Shown here in pieces: positions 6,950 to 13,686 of a stretch of 14,523 bases of DNA. The DNA comes from DAOTTY01 sp034437575 (lineage in GTDB: Bacteria; Chloroflexota; Anaerolineae; Aggregatilineales; Phototrophicaceae), in contig DAOTTY010000332.1 in NCBI GenBank assembly GCA_034437575.1, positions 1-14,523 of the forward strand, read 5' to 3'. Positions within the stretch are counted from its first letter, which is position 1; each line of letters starts with the position of its first letter. The notes below the pieces were generated by a model, which saw only the letters and a list, made by a program, of their open reading frames with translations, made no database searches and was not told where the DNA came from. The position numbers and the translations under genes are program-made.

Positions 6950-8884
6950 CTAGGGCAGCGGTATCGGGCCGAGGCCGACCTGTGTGTCTTGTGTGCCGTC
7001 AGGCAGGGTGACGGGCAGCCGCTCCATTGGGGCGGCTTCATCGGCAAAGGCGGCCAGGCTCAGCCAGTAGTCACCCGGTTCGGCATTCTGCGGAATCGTC
7101 AGCGTCACATTGTCGATGACCCCTTCACCCACCTGCCAGCACGTTGTGGGGTAATGGGTTTGCTGCCCCTGCCAAATGACGGATTCCCCCACCGGGGCAC
7201 CATCCGGGCCGACGAGCAGCGCACTAAACCAGTACGGCGTGGTCATCGGTTGGGTGGCCTCCCACTGGAACCAGATCAGCACACGGTTGTCCTGAATGTA
7301 GTTGATGATGTCCCACTCGGTCAGCACCATCCGCCCGTCAAAGTCGATGCGGGTGCTGCTGAACATGGGCAGCACATACCGGATCGGTTCCGGCCTGGCA
7401 GGTTGGCTCGCCGCGTCGAAAACCTGCCAGGTAGGGGCAATCGCCAAAAACAGGCCAGCGGTGGCCGCACTCAACACCACCCACAGCCTGCGATTGGCCA
7501 CCACAAAGCTCACCGCAGCCAGCAGCGCAAACGGCGTAAAAAACGACCACACCCGCGCTGTTTCTGCACGGGCCACACCGCTAACCGTCAGGACAATCAC
7601 ACTCAGCCACAGCGCCCACGCCAGGCGCTGCGCTGCCGGGTGTGGGTGGCGCAGCAGCGGGACGCTGGCGATCACCAGCGGCACCCCGGCGAACAGCGCC
7701 CAGTCGTACACATGCAAAAACACCCAGGGCAGGTAAGGCCGCTCCAACTCCAGGTGAACATCAAAAGACGCGACCAGTATCTCAAGCGGCGTCTCACCGC
7801 CGAACGCCAGCCACGCCAGCCAGGGCAGCGCCAACCCCAGCGTATACCACAACCCGATGACCACCGCCCGCCGCAGCCCGGCGAACGTCAGGTAGCGCAC
7901 CATCCCCCGCTTATCAAAGCGCGCCCGGCCAACAACCTGAACCGATTCCCCCGCCAACAGAATGCCATAAAACCCGAACACCATCACCACCGGCACGGGC
8001 GCAAAGTTGAGGAAGGTTAGCACGCCGCAAATACACCCGGCCCCCAACACCCACGCCGCCCGCTGCGGCCAGTGATGTTCCAGGCCCACCGCATACAAAT
8101 AAAACGCGATCATCGTCAGCAGTGGATAGACGGTGTTCCAACTGCCTGCGAAAGCGGCGGGCATTAGCACCAGCGGCCACCACAAAACCGCCTGCCGGGG
8201 CGGCAGCCCCAACCGCCGCGCCACCGCATAAAGCGGGAGGGCCGTCAGCGCGGCCCACAGCGGCATCAACATCCCAACCCATGCAGACGCCCACTCTGCG
8301 GGGGTGTAGTTCAGCAGCGCGTAGTTGTTGCACTGGTAGGGCAGCACCGCCAAATGCAGCAGACGCGCCACCCCCGGCATGGCGGCGAACAGGGTGTTTG
8401 CGCCTTCATGCAGCATAGGCAGCCCCGGCGGTGCCTGAATCACATGGCGGCTGATTAGCTCGTTTTCCGGGTCAAAAGTGCGGGCCAGTTCCGTCCAGTT
8501 GCGAAGCGTATCCGCGTTGAGGTCCAGGTGGGCGGCGGCGTGATGCGGCCCGGTAGACACCATCGACACGGTGCGGACGAACAACTCGTAGCCAATTTGC
8601 CCGTGCTTCACATAGATAACGGCCAGGGCCAGCGTCACACTGCCTGCAATCGCCCACAACACCGCATACAGGCCGCGCTCCGTCCAGCGCAGCAGCGCAT
8701 AAGCCCCGGCAATGTACCCGGTTAACAGCGTGGCCAGCAGCACAGTACGATAAACCGGCGCAGGGTCATGATCCCAGCGCCAGCCAAAGCCGCCCCGCAA
8801 AAACGGGTGCAGGTCAAAATAGAGGGCCAGCGCATAAACCACGCAAGCCCCGGCCATGATGGTAAAGAGTCTGTTGTAACGCAT
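6950..8884 (-). CDS. Large polytopic membrane protein, GT-C-like putative glycosyltransferase
   Basis: From the ATG at 8884 this is 644 residues. About eleven to thirteen hydrophobic segments lie between residue 8 and about 485, with loops carrying HPFLRGGFGWRWDHD (26-40) and HHAAAHLDLNADTL (114-127). From about 490 there is a soluble beta-rich domain (STRIDFDGRMVLTEWDII...PGDYWLSLAAF). The overall plan, an integral membrane core and an extracytoplasmic beta-sandwich tail, parallels the gene at 383 but sequence similarity is low. I do not recognise the exact family; GT-C-type sugar transfer from a polyprenyl donor is an inference from architecture. A longer form from a GTG at 8965 is possible, but it lacks a ribosome site and would overlap the tmRNA promoter region, so 8884 is preferred. 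The gene converges on the preceding one with a 12-base gap. Confidence 0.7.
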   Translation of the reverse strand: MRYNRLFTIMAGACVVYALALYFDLHPFLRGGFGWRWDHDPAPVYRTVLLATLLTGYIAGAYALLRWTERGLYAVLWAIAGSVTLALAVIYVKHGQIGYELFVRTVSMVSTGPHHAAAHLDLNADTLRNWTELARTFDPENELISRHVIQAPPGLPMLHEGANTLFAAMPGVARLLHLAVLPYQCNNYALLNYTPAEWASAWVGMLMPLWAALTALPLYAVARRLGLPPRQAVLWWPLVLMPAAFAGSWNTVYPLLTMIAFYLYAVGLEHHWPQRAAWVLGAGCICGVLTFLNFAPVPVVMVFGFYGILLAGESVQVVGRARFDKRGMVRYLTFAGLRRAVVIGLWYTLGLALPWLAWLAFGGETPLEILVASFDVHLELERPYLPWVFLHVYDWALFAGVPLVIASVPLLRHPHPAAQRLAWALWLSVIVLTVSGVARAETARVWSFFTPFALLAAVSFVVANRRLWVVLSAATAGLFLAIAPTWQVFDAASQPARPEPIRYVLPMFSSTRIDFDGRMVLTEWDIINYIQDNRVLIWFQWEATQPMTTPYWFSALLVGPDGAPVGESVIWQGQQTHYPTTCWQVGEGVIDNVTLTIPQNAEPGDYWLSLAAFADEAAPMERLPVTLPDGTQDTQVGLGPIPLP

Positions 8885-8987
8885 AAGCCGGACTATAACA
8901 CCGCGTTCGTGGCGGTCACAAGCAGCAGTTTCTGACGGGGTTCTTACAGGTTCGGGATGGTTCACATCTGGACGGGGGGCCGGGTTG

Positions 8988-8996
8988 TGCTACAAT
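8988..8996 (+). promoter_or_regulatory. Extended -10 promoter element of the tmRNA gene
   Basis: TGCTACAAT (8988-8996) fits an extended -10 element (TGn plus TACAAT). Transcription would begin near 9003, giving a short leader before the mature tmRNA 5' end at 9017. The -35 area is poor, as is usual for extended -10 promoters. Confidence 0.6.
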
Positions 8997-9016
8997 ACTT
9001 TTTGGCAGTTTTACAT

Positions 9017-9398
9017 GGGGATGATATGGATTCGACCGGGGAGGATGTGGCTGCGTGGCAAGCCGCAGTGCCCTAGCTGCGACATCAAGGGCAACCATAA
9101 TAGGTGCAAACAACAACACCTACAACCTCCAGGCTGCGTAAGTAGCCAGAGGTGCTAGCCCCACAGACGGCTAGCTGTCCGCCGGAAGTGTTCCTGTTCG
9201 CGGAACGCGGGCATCATATGACTAAACAGGATGCGACACCTCGGACGCCGTTAGGGGGTGCCAAGTGTCCAACGGCTAGCGGCCAGCATACCGTGTCTGT
9301 GCGGGTTCCTGGCTGCGAAACACAATAAACAGACTATGCTTGTAGAAGCGTGGTAACTAATCTTCGGGACGCCGATTCGATTTCGGCCATCTCCACCT
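9017..9398 (+). ncRNA. ssrA: Transfer-messenger RNA (tmRNA)
   Basis: tmRNA rescues stalled ribosomes together with SmpB and tags the unfinished protein. The 5' end GGGGATG (9017-9023) pairs with CATCTCC (9388-9394) to make the 7-bp acceptor stem. The conserved TGGATTCGAC follows at 9027-9036. The T arm is GCCGA / TTCGATT loop / TCGGC (9371-9387), directly abutting the acceptor stem. The tag frame starts at GCA 9106 and stops at TAA 9139-9141. It encodes ANNNTYNLQAA, so the tag ends QAA rather than the common LAA. The discriminator is A9395 and the next encoded bases are CCT, so the final A of CCA is apparently not encoded and must be added by CCA-adding enzyme. The length (~380 nt) is typical for a one-piece tmRNA. 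It is divergent from the membrane-protein gene. Confidence 0.97.
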
Positions 9399-9425
9399 AA
9401 AATGATATGTGCGAGGATAGCAAAA

Positions 9426-9660
9426 ATGCCTACCAACTCGGTTTCCTGGCTTGCCGGATACCTTGAAGGTGAAGGCGCTTTCCTCGCACTCCCCCTCCCC
9501 AAAAACATCACCTGGATTAAACAGGGCAAAACCTGGAGCCACGTCACCCCGGACGACGACGAGGCCCGCTAGAGCCAATCGCATTGGCACAACCCCACCC
9601 GGCCCGCTACAGTTCACGCTGACGAACCCACAACACCTGAGGACACCCCATGCTCCCTGA
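9426..9660 (+). pseudogene. Vestigial LAGLIDADG homing-endonuclease-like frame
   Basis: An ATG at 9426, with GAGG 9 nt upstream (9413-9416), opens a 48-codon frame ending in TAG at 9570-9572. Its residues 8-19 read WLAGYLEGEGAF, an excellent match to the LAGLIDADG signature helix, including both acidic positions of the LEGEG part. About 20 residues later SHVTPDDDEAR sits where families of this type often have a T-D-x-D-V-like segment. In the +1 frame the sequence continues ANRIGTTPPGPLQFTLTN to a TGA at 9658-9660, which plausibly extends the same domain, so the gene looks broken by a +1 shift and truncated. It overlaps the acetyltransferase start by 11 bases. A 6-bp hairpin GCCAAT/ATTGGC (9574-9588) follows the TAG. 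Alternatively it is a genuine 48-residue peptide. The motif match is clear; the decay interpretation is inferred. Confidence 0.5.
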
Positions 9661-10072
9661 CGGCTTCACCATCAGCGACGACAAATCCCGCCTGGATGTG
9701 GACATGATCCACCGCTTCTTGACGGAAGAATCGTACTGGGCACAAACCCGCACCCGCACCCAACTGGAAACCGCGCTCAAACACGCGCACTGCTTCGGCC
9801 TTTACACCGGTGACGGCGCTCAGGTGGGCTTTGTGCGCGTGGTGACCGATTACAGCGTGTTTGCATACCTGGCCGATGTGTTCATTTTGCGTGAGTATCG
9901 CGGGCGGGGGCTAGCCAAAGCCATGCTGACCGTCGTATTTGAGCATCCTGACCTCAAGCCTGTGCGCCGCTGGATGCTCATCACGCGGGACGCGCAAGAG
10001 TTATACCGTCAGTTTGGCTTCACCCACCCGGAAGTCCCCGAAAGGATTATGGGCAAGCTCACCCGGCCCTAA
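9650..10072 (+). CDS. GNAT-family N-acetyltransferase
   Basis: This is a 140-residue single-domain GNAT protein that should transfer an acetyl group from acetyl-CoA to an unknown amine. The acetyl-CoA pyrophosphate-binding loop (motif A) is seen as VFILREYRGRGLAKAML (77-93), with RGRGLA at 84-89. The C-terminal motif B region contains ELYRQFGFTHPE (117-128), typical of the family (Y119 and F122-G123-F124). The size and the LADVFILREYRGRGL signature match small stand-alone GNATs annotated as acetyltransferases of unknown substrate. GAGG at 9639-9642 lies 7 nt before the ATG, supporting the start. It lies behind the degenerate LAGLIDADG frame and converges with the SDR-type gene, with an 18-base gap. 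Confidence 0.9.
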   Translation: MLPDGFTISDDKSRLDVDMIHRFLTEESYWAQTRTRTQLETALKHAHCFGLYTGDGAQVGFVRVVTDYSVFAYLADVFILREYRGRGLAKAMLTVVFEHPDLKPVRRWMLITRDAQELYRQFGFTHPEVPERIMGKLTRP

Positions 10073-10090
10073 AACGCGGCTTCAGCCCCC

Positions 10091-10861
10091 CTACAGATCG
10101 TTGCGAGGCACCAGGTGGTTGGGCTTGGTATCGTCCTCGCCAGGCGGCGGTTCTGGGATGAACGGGGTAGGTGCTGGCTCAAGCACCAGGCCGCGCCGTT
10201 CGTTCCGGTTGTTCAGCCGCCACAAATCCCGTGCAAAGTAGATCACCCGCCCCTGCGCTTTGCCCAGCGCCAGCCGCGCCACCCCGCGAGCGAACACATC
10301 CACCGGCATCGGCGCAGACCGCCCGCTAAACGGTGTGACCGCCGCCGTCAGCGAAACTAACCGGAAGACAAACGGCCTGCGCCAGCCGCGCTCATACAGC
10401 AGCGGTGCCCGCACCACCACCGCCTGCAACCCCATCCGGGCGATGTACGCTTCGCTGTCGCGCTTGGCCCGGATGTAGTGACGCGGCAGCCAGGGCGCGC
10501 GGGCGGCACTTACATACAGCAAGCGCGGGGCACCGTCCGTCACACACATATTGACCACATTCCGCAAAGACAGCGTGTTCAGGTAAGTGTGATTCAGGCC
10601 CTGCTGCGGGTAGGCGATCATGCTGCCAACTGTGTGAATCACCACCGCTGCGCCGCGTGCCCGCCCGCGCAAACTGGCCGGGTTCCAGGGGTCGCCCGTC
10701 CACCACTCCACTTCATCACGCAGCGGGCCTAGCAGCGCATCGGCCCCAGGGCGCACGATCATCTGCACGCTGGCCCCTTCCGCCAGCAGCGCCGCCGCAA
10801 TCGCATTGCCTGCGAACGTGCCCCCACCATTAATGAGAATGTGATTGCGCCCGGCGACCAT
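10091..10861 (-). CDS. Atypical SDR / NAD(P)-binding NAD-dependent epimerase-like protein
   Basis: This 256-residue protein has an N-terminal Rossmann fold. ILINGGGTFAGNAIAAALL (8-26) carries GGGTFAG at 12-18 as a variant of the extended/atypical SDR dinucleotide loop TGxxGxxG. Residues 48-57 (RDEVEWWTGD) match the acidic G-D segment that follows the second strand, and VVIHTVGS (73-80) matches the fourth-strand region. YIRAK (129-133) fits the YxxxK position, so catalysis or a relic of it is possible. The closest functional group is the NDUFA9/complex I-like atypical SDR set, often structural or of unknown substrate. The last ~35 residues are Pro- and charge-rich and probably disordered. GGGAG lies a few nt before the ATG. 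The substrate is unknown. Confidence 0.8.
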   Translation of the reverse strand: MVAGRNHILINGGGTFAGNAIAAALLAEGASVQMIVRPGADALLGPLRDEVEWWTGDPWNPASLRGRARGAAVVIHTVGSMIAYPQQGLNHTYLNTLSLRNVVNMCVTDGAPRLLYVSAARAPWLPRHYIRAKRDSEAYIARMGLQAVVVRAPLLYERGWRRPFVFRLVSLTAAVTPFSGRSAPMPVDVFARGVARLALGKAQGRVIYFARDLWRLNNRNERRGLVLEPAPTPFIPEPPPGEDDTKPNHLVPRNDL

Positions 10862-10927
10862 ACCGCTCCCGTTATCCGTGTGTGCGTGAGATGCCCCGCC
10901 GATTTTAGCACGGATTCATCTCGCAAG

Positions 10928-10955
10928 TTGTGCAATTGTTTAAACTGTGCATAAT
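10928..10955 (+). promoter_or_regulatory. Candidate promoter of the structured RNA / recX leader
   Basis: TTGTGC (10928-10933) and CATAAT (10950-10955) are separated by 16 bases in an AT-rich patch. The predicted start, about 10961-10963, coincides with the foot of the first hairpin of the RNA proposed below. The -10 box is good; the -35 matches only its TTG. Confidence 0.45.
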
Positions 10956-10961
10956 AGAAAG

Positions 10962-11296
10962 CAGTGGACACTTCAAGCTTATTCACCGTTATTCTGAAGT
11001 CGCCACCAATAAAACAAGACGAACAGACGGTTGTCTGCTGGTGATTGATGGCCCCGCACCGGGCTTTACAAACGGTGCTACAAAGCAAAGAGCAGGCCGG
11101 GTGGCGCGACAGCTTACTACACACGCCAAACCCGCTCACCTGCTACAACAAAACGAGCGTGTGCGATGCCACGCTGCCAACCCACTCATCCAGCATTTGC
11201 GGCGAGCTAACTTTATCATACCAGCTTACCGCGAATCCAAAGACCATCAGACAGCCGTGACCTGCCACCACAGACGGGGCGATCACGGCTGTTTTG
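10962..11296 (+). ncRNA. Candidate structured RNA or long leader upstream of recX (unrecognised family)
   Basis: No gene-like frame fills this stretch, but it folds into seven successive local hairpins. H1: GTGG/CCAC plus ACTTCA/TGAAGT with a 2x2 internal loop (10964-11006). H2: CAGAC-GGTT-GTCTG (11024-11037). H3: GCACCG/CGGTGC (11056-11078). H4: a composite stem of 6, 5 and 4 bp with small internal loops (11091-11144). H5: AGCGTG/CACGCT (11156-11175). H6: 12 of 13 positions paired (11196-11208 with 11223-11235). H7: terminator-like (11249-11294). A promoter-like sequence sits directly in front. RNase P RNA, 6S, SRP RNA and T-box signatures were not found. It could be an independent small RNA or an attenuating 5' leader of recX-rny. 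Structure was judged by eye; without covariation this stays a hypothesis. Confidence 0.45.
11249..11296 (+). terminator. Terminator-like hairpin just before recX
   Basis: ACAGCCGTGA (11251-11260) pairs perfectly with TCACGGCTGT (11283-11292), extendable by G-U and A-T to 12 bp, with a 22-nt loop. TTTT at 11292-11295 overlaps and follows the stem. The recX ATG begins 16 bases further on, so the hairpin either ends an upstream RNA or acts as an attenuator for recX. Confidence 0.55.
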
Positions 11297-11311
11297 CATC
11301 AGGTAGGGACT

Positions 11312-11959
11312 ATGGAAGGGAAAATCACCGCGCTTGAGGTGCAAAAACGCAACAAAGAGCGCGTGAATGTTTACATCGACGGCGAATTCGCCTTCGGACT
11401 GAATCTGATGGATGCAGCCGCACTGCACAAAGGCCAGCAGCTTAGCCCGGCTGATGTTGCCCGCTTGCAACATGCCGACGCCATCGTTAAAGCCGTAGAC
11501 GCCGCCGCCAACTTCCTGAGCTACCGTCCCCGCAGCAGCACCGAAGTTCGTCAAAACCTGGAAAAAAAGCAGTTTCAACCCGGCGTCGTTGCAGCCGCCA
11601 TGCAGCGGATGACCGACCTGGGCTACCTGGATGACGCCGCCTTTGCGCGGTACTGGGTAGACAACCGGAATACCTTCAAGCCGCGTGGCCCGCTCGCGTT
11701 GCGAACGGAACTGCGGCAAAAGGGCGTCCCCGATGCCATCATCCGTGAGGTGGTTGACGATGTGGACGCAGAGGCTTTGGCGTACCGTGCTGCACAAAAA
11801 AAGCTGTCACGCTATCGGGGCAGCAGCCACCAGGACTTTAAGCGCAAGCTGGGGGGCTTTTTACAGCGGCGTGGCTTCGGCTACGACGTGGTGATCCCCG
11901 TCCTGAATCGCCTCATCGACGAACTGAGCGAAACCGAGCCAGATTTCTTCGCCAATTGA
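11312..11959 (+). CDS. recX: RecX family regulatory protein
   Basis: This is a 215-residue homologue of RecX, which binds RecA filaments and limits their activity in recombination and the SOS response. The N-terminus ITALEVQKRNKERVNVYIDGEFAFGLNL (5-32) is the characteristic extra segment of longer RecX proteins. The three-helix repeats follow (LSYRPRSSTEVRQNLEKKQF; RMTDLGYLDDAAFARYWVDNRNTFKPRGPLALRTELRQKGV; and the C-terminal repeat with SSHQDFKRKLGGFLQRRGF). The ATG at 11312 is chosen because AGG at 11301-11303 gives an 8-nt spacing; a TTG at 11294 would add six unlikely residues inside the terminator hairpin. recA is not upstream. rny follows after about 100 bp, probably in the same transcript. 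Confidence 0.93.
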   Translation: MEGKITALEVQKRNKERVNVYIDGEFAFGLNLMDAAALHKGQQLSPADVARLQHADAIVKAVDAAANFLSYRPRSSTEVRQNLEKKQFQPGVVAAAMQRMTDLGYLDDAAFARYWVDNRNTFKPRGPLALRTELRQKGVPDAIIREVVDDVDAEALAYRAAQKKLSRYRGSSHQDFKRKLGGFLQRRGFGYDVVIPVLNRLIDELSETEPDFFAN

Positions 11960-12008
11960 GCCGATGAAGCGCCGCACGCGCACGCCGCTTGACCATACAA
12001 CTGAACAC

Positions 12009-12056
12009 ATGTACACGCTGAAAGGAGACGCATCTGTACCTACTACGGATGCCTGA
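12009..12056 (+). other. Possible 15-codon upstream ORF before rny
   Basis: ATG at 12009 opens a frame encoding MYTLKGDASVPTTDA that stops with TGA at 12054-12056, two bases before the rny ATG. It has no evident ribosome site of its own. The rny Shine-Dalgarno sequence lies inside it, so translation of this frame would interfere with, or couple to, rny initiation. Confidence 0.15.
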
Positions 12057-12061
12057 CCATG
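12021..12061 (+). promoter_or_regulatory. Split ribosome binding site of rny bridged by a hairpin
   Basis: AAAGGAGA (12021-12028) is a strong Shine-Dalgarno sequence, but 31 nt separate AAGGAG from the rny ATG at 12059. Between them GCATCTGTA (12030-12038) pairs with TACGGATGC (12044-12052): 9 bp including one G-U, with a 5-nt loop. With the hairpin folded, 2 + 6 = 8 unpaired bases lie between the Shine-Dalgarno sequence and the ATG, an optimal distance. No in-frame start lies closer to the Shine-Dalgarno. Confidence 0.6.
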
Positions 12062-13612
12062 AATATCGTATACCTACTGATTGGCCTGGTGGTTGGGGCA
12101 GCGGGCGGGGTGGCTGTGGCCATCCCTGTTGCCGTGAACCGCTACATCAAGCGCCAGGACGAACTGGGACAGGCGCGGGTTAAACTCGCAGAAGAAGAAG
12201 GCCGCGCCATCGTCAACGATGCGCACGAATCGGCCCTGGAAATCGTGCGGAAGGCTGAAGAAGAAGCGCGATCTATCACCGAAGAAACTGAGCAAAACAC
12301 CCGCCGCCGCCGCCGCGAACTGGACCGCGAAGACGAGCGCTTGCAGCGCCGTCGTGACGAACTGGATCAGCGCTTTGACCGTATGGAAACCCGCGAGGCC
12401 AACCTGAACAAGCGCCAAAGCCGCCTGGACAAAAAAGAGAACGACCTGAGCAAAACGGAGGAGCAGTTCCAGGCCGAACTGACGCGCATCAGCCAGTTGA
12501 CGACGGACGAAGCCCGCAACGAAGTGCTGGCCCTGGCCGAACACGAGGCCCGCAACGACATGGCCCGCATCATCCGGCAGGTGGAAGCCGAGGCCCGCGA
12601 CACTGCCGACAAACGCGCCCGCGACCTGATCGCCCTGGCCGTGCAGCGCCTCGCCAGCGAACACGTTAGCGAAATCAGCGTGAGCGTGGTGCCACTTCCG
12701 TCTGATGACATGAAGGGCCGCATCATCGGGCGTAATGGGCGCAACATCCGCGCCTTTGAACTGGCCACCGGCGTTGATGTGGTGGTGGACGACACCCCCG
12801 AAGCCGTGACCATCAGCAGCTTCGACCCCATCCGCCGCGAAGTCGCCCGCCGCTCGATGGAGAAGCTGGTCAGTGACGGGCGCATTCACCCGGCCCGCAT
12901 CGAAAAGCTGGTTGAAGACGCCGGGGTTGAAGTTGAAACCACCATCCGCGAGGAGGGCGAACAGGCGGCGTATATGGCCGGGGTTCATGGCCTGCACCCG
13001 GAACTGCTCAAGCTGTTGGGGCGGCTCAAGTTTCGCACCAGCTATGGCCAAAACATGCACGCCCACGCCATCGAAACGGCCAACATCGCCAGGATGATAG
13101 CGGCAGAACTGGGGGCTGATGTGGAAATTGCCAAAGCGGGTGGCCTGCTGCACGACATCGGCAAGGCGATTGACCACGAGGTTGAGGGCACACACGCTAT
13201 CATCGGCGCGGACTACGCCAAGCGCTACGGTGTGAACAAAACGGTGATTAACTGCATTGCCAGCCATCACCACGAGGTTGAACAGGAGTATGTAGAAGCC
13301 TATATTGTCGAAGCGGCAGACGCCATTAGCGGGGCGCGGCCTGGGGCGCGGCGTGAAAGCCTGGAGGCGTACATCAAGCGGGTGAAGATGCTGGAGGAAA
13401 TCGCCAGCAGCTTTGACGGCGTTCAGCAGACGTATGCGCTGCAAGCCGGGCGCGAGGTGCGTATTATCGTCCGGCCCGAATCGGTCGATGACCTATCGGC
13501 TATGCGCCTGTCGCGGGACATCGCCAAGAAGATCGAAGAGACGATGCAGTATCCCGGTCAGATCAAAGTGCAGGTCATCCGAGAAACCCGCAGCGTGGAG
13601 TATGCGAAGTAG
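12059..13612 (+). CDS. rny: Ribonuclease Y
   Basis: This is a 517-residue, membrane-anchored endoribonuclease that initiates mRNA decay. The order is typical and complete: one N-terminal transmembrane helix (about 4-26), a long charged coiled coil (about 30-180), and a KH RNA-binding domain with the loop GRIIGRNGRNI (220-230). The HD phosphohydrolase domain follows, with ligands in QNMHAHAIE (His336), LLHDIGKAIDHE (His365, Asp366), ASHHHE (402-404) and AADAIS (Asp421). The C-terminus, EVRIIVRP...IKVQVIRETRSVEYAK, is the conserved RNase Y ending. The length matches the family (~510-520). Only one start is possible because no other in-frame ATG, GTG or TTG lies close upstream. It follows recX by about 100 bp and is likely cotranscribed. 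Translation may be controlled by the hairpin at its ribosome site. Confidence 0.97.
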   Translation: MNIVYLLIGLVVGAAGGVAVAIPVAVNRYIKRQDELGQARVKLAEEEGRAIVNDAHESALEIVRKAEEEARSITEETEQNTRRRRRELDREDERLQRRRDELDQRFDRMETREANLNKRQSRLDKKENDLSKTEEQFQAELTRISQLTTDEARNEVLALAEHEARNDMARIIRQVEAEARDTADKRARDLIALAVQRLASEHVSEISVSVVPLPSDDMKGRIIGRNGRNIRAFELATGVDVVVDDTPEAVTISSFDPIRREVARRSMEKLVSDGRIHPARIEKLVEDAGVEVETTIREEGEQAAYMAGVHGLHPELLKLLGRLKFRTSYGQNMHAHAIETANIARMIAAELGADVEIAKAGGLLHDIGKAIDHEVEGTHAIIGADYAKRYGVNKTVINCIASHHHEVEQEYVEAYIVEAADAISGARPGARRESLEAYIKRVKMLEEIASSFDGVQQTYALQAGREVRIIVRPESVDDLSAMRLSRDIAKKIEETMQYPGQIKVQVIRETRSVEYAK

Positions 13613-13628
13613 GCGGGGTATACTTTCG

Positions 13629-13663
13629 CAGGGGCGCGGCGATGCTGCGCCCCTGTGCGATTT
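13629..13663 (+). terminator. Intrinsic-type terminator after rny
   Basis: CAGGGGCGCGGC (13629-13640) pairs with GCTGCGCCCCTG (13644-13655) around a GAT loop. This gives a 12-bp stem with one G-U pair, 17 bases after the rny stop. Only a short ATTT follows, so termination may be imperfect. The AGGGGCGC arm recurs at 2811-2818 and suggests a mobile hairpin repeat used as a terminator. Confidence 0.6.
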
Positions 13664-13686
13664 AGCAAAAAGATGTAAGGCAGCTC

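Noticed and set aside
6989..8020. 343-codon plus-strand frame inside the second membrane protein
   Set aside because: The opposite strand encodes a clear hydrophobic protein with proper architecture. This frame is Arg/His/Gln-rich, typical of an antisense shadow.
11228..11233. ACCGCG, reminiscent of the T-box core
   Set aside because: The longer T-box consensus around it is absent, the bases lie in the H6 stem, and recX is not a T-box-type target.
10962..11296. RNase P RNA by length
   Set aside because: The conserved GAAAGTCC-type and ACAGAA-type core segments are missing on both strands.
10930..11337. 135-codon frame filling most of the gap before recX
   Set aside because: It overlaps the recX start, lacks family resemblance and ribosome site, and crosses the hairpins. 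Its residue composition is what a chance frame gives.
12049..12051. ATG closer to the Shine-Dalgarno as the rny start
   Set aside because: It is out of frame with rny and leads to an unrelated reading.
12074..13444. 456-codon frame antisense to rny
   Set aside because: It is a mirror of a high-GC, complete RNase Y gene. The translation has no recognisable domain.
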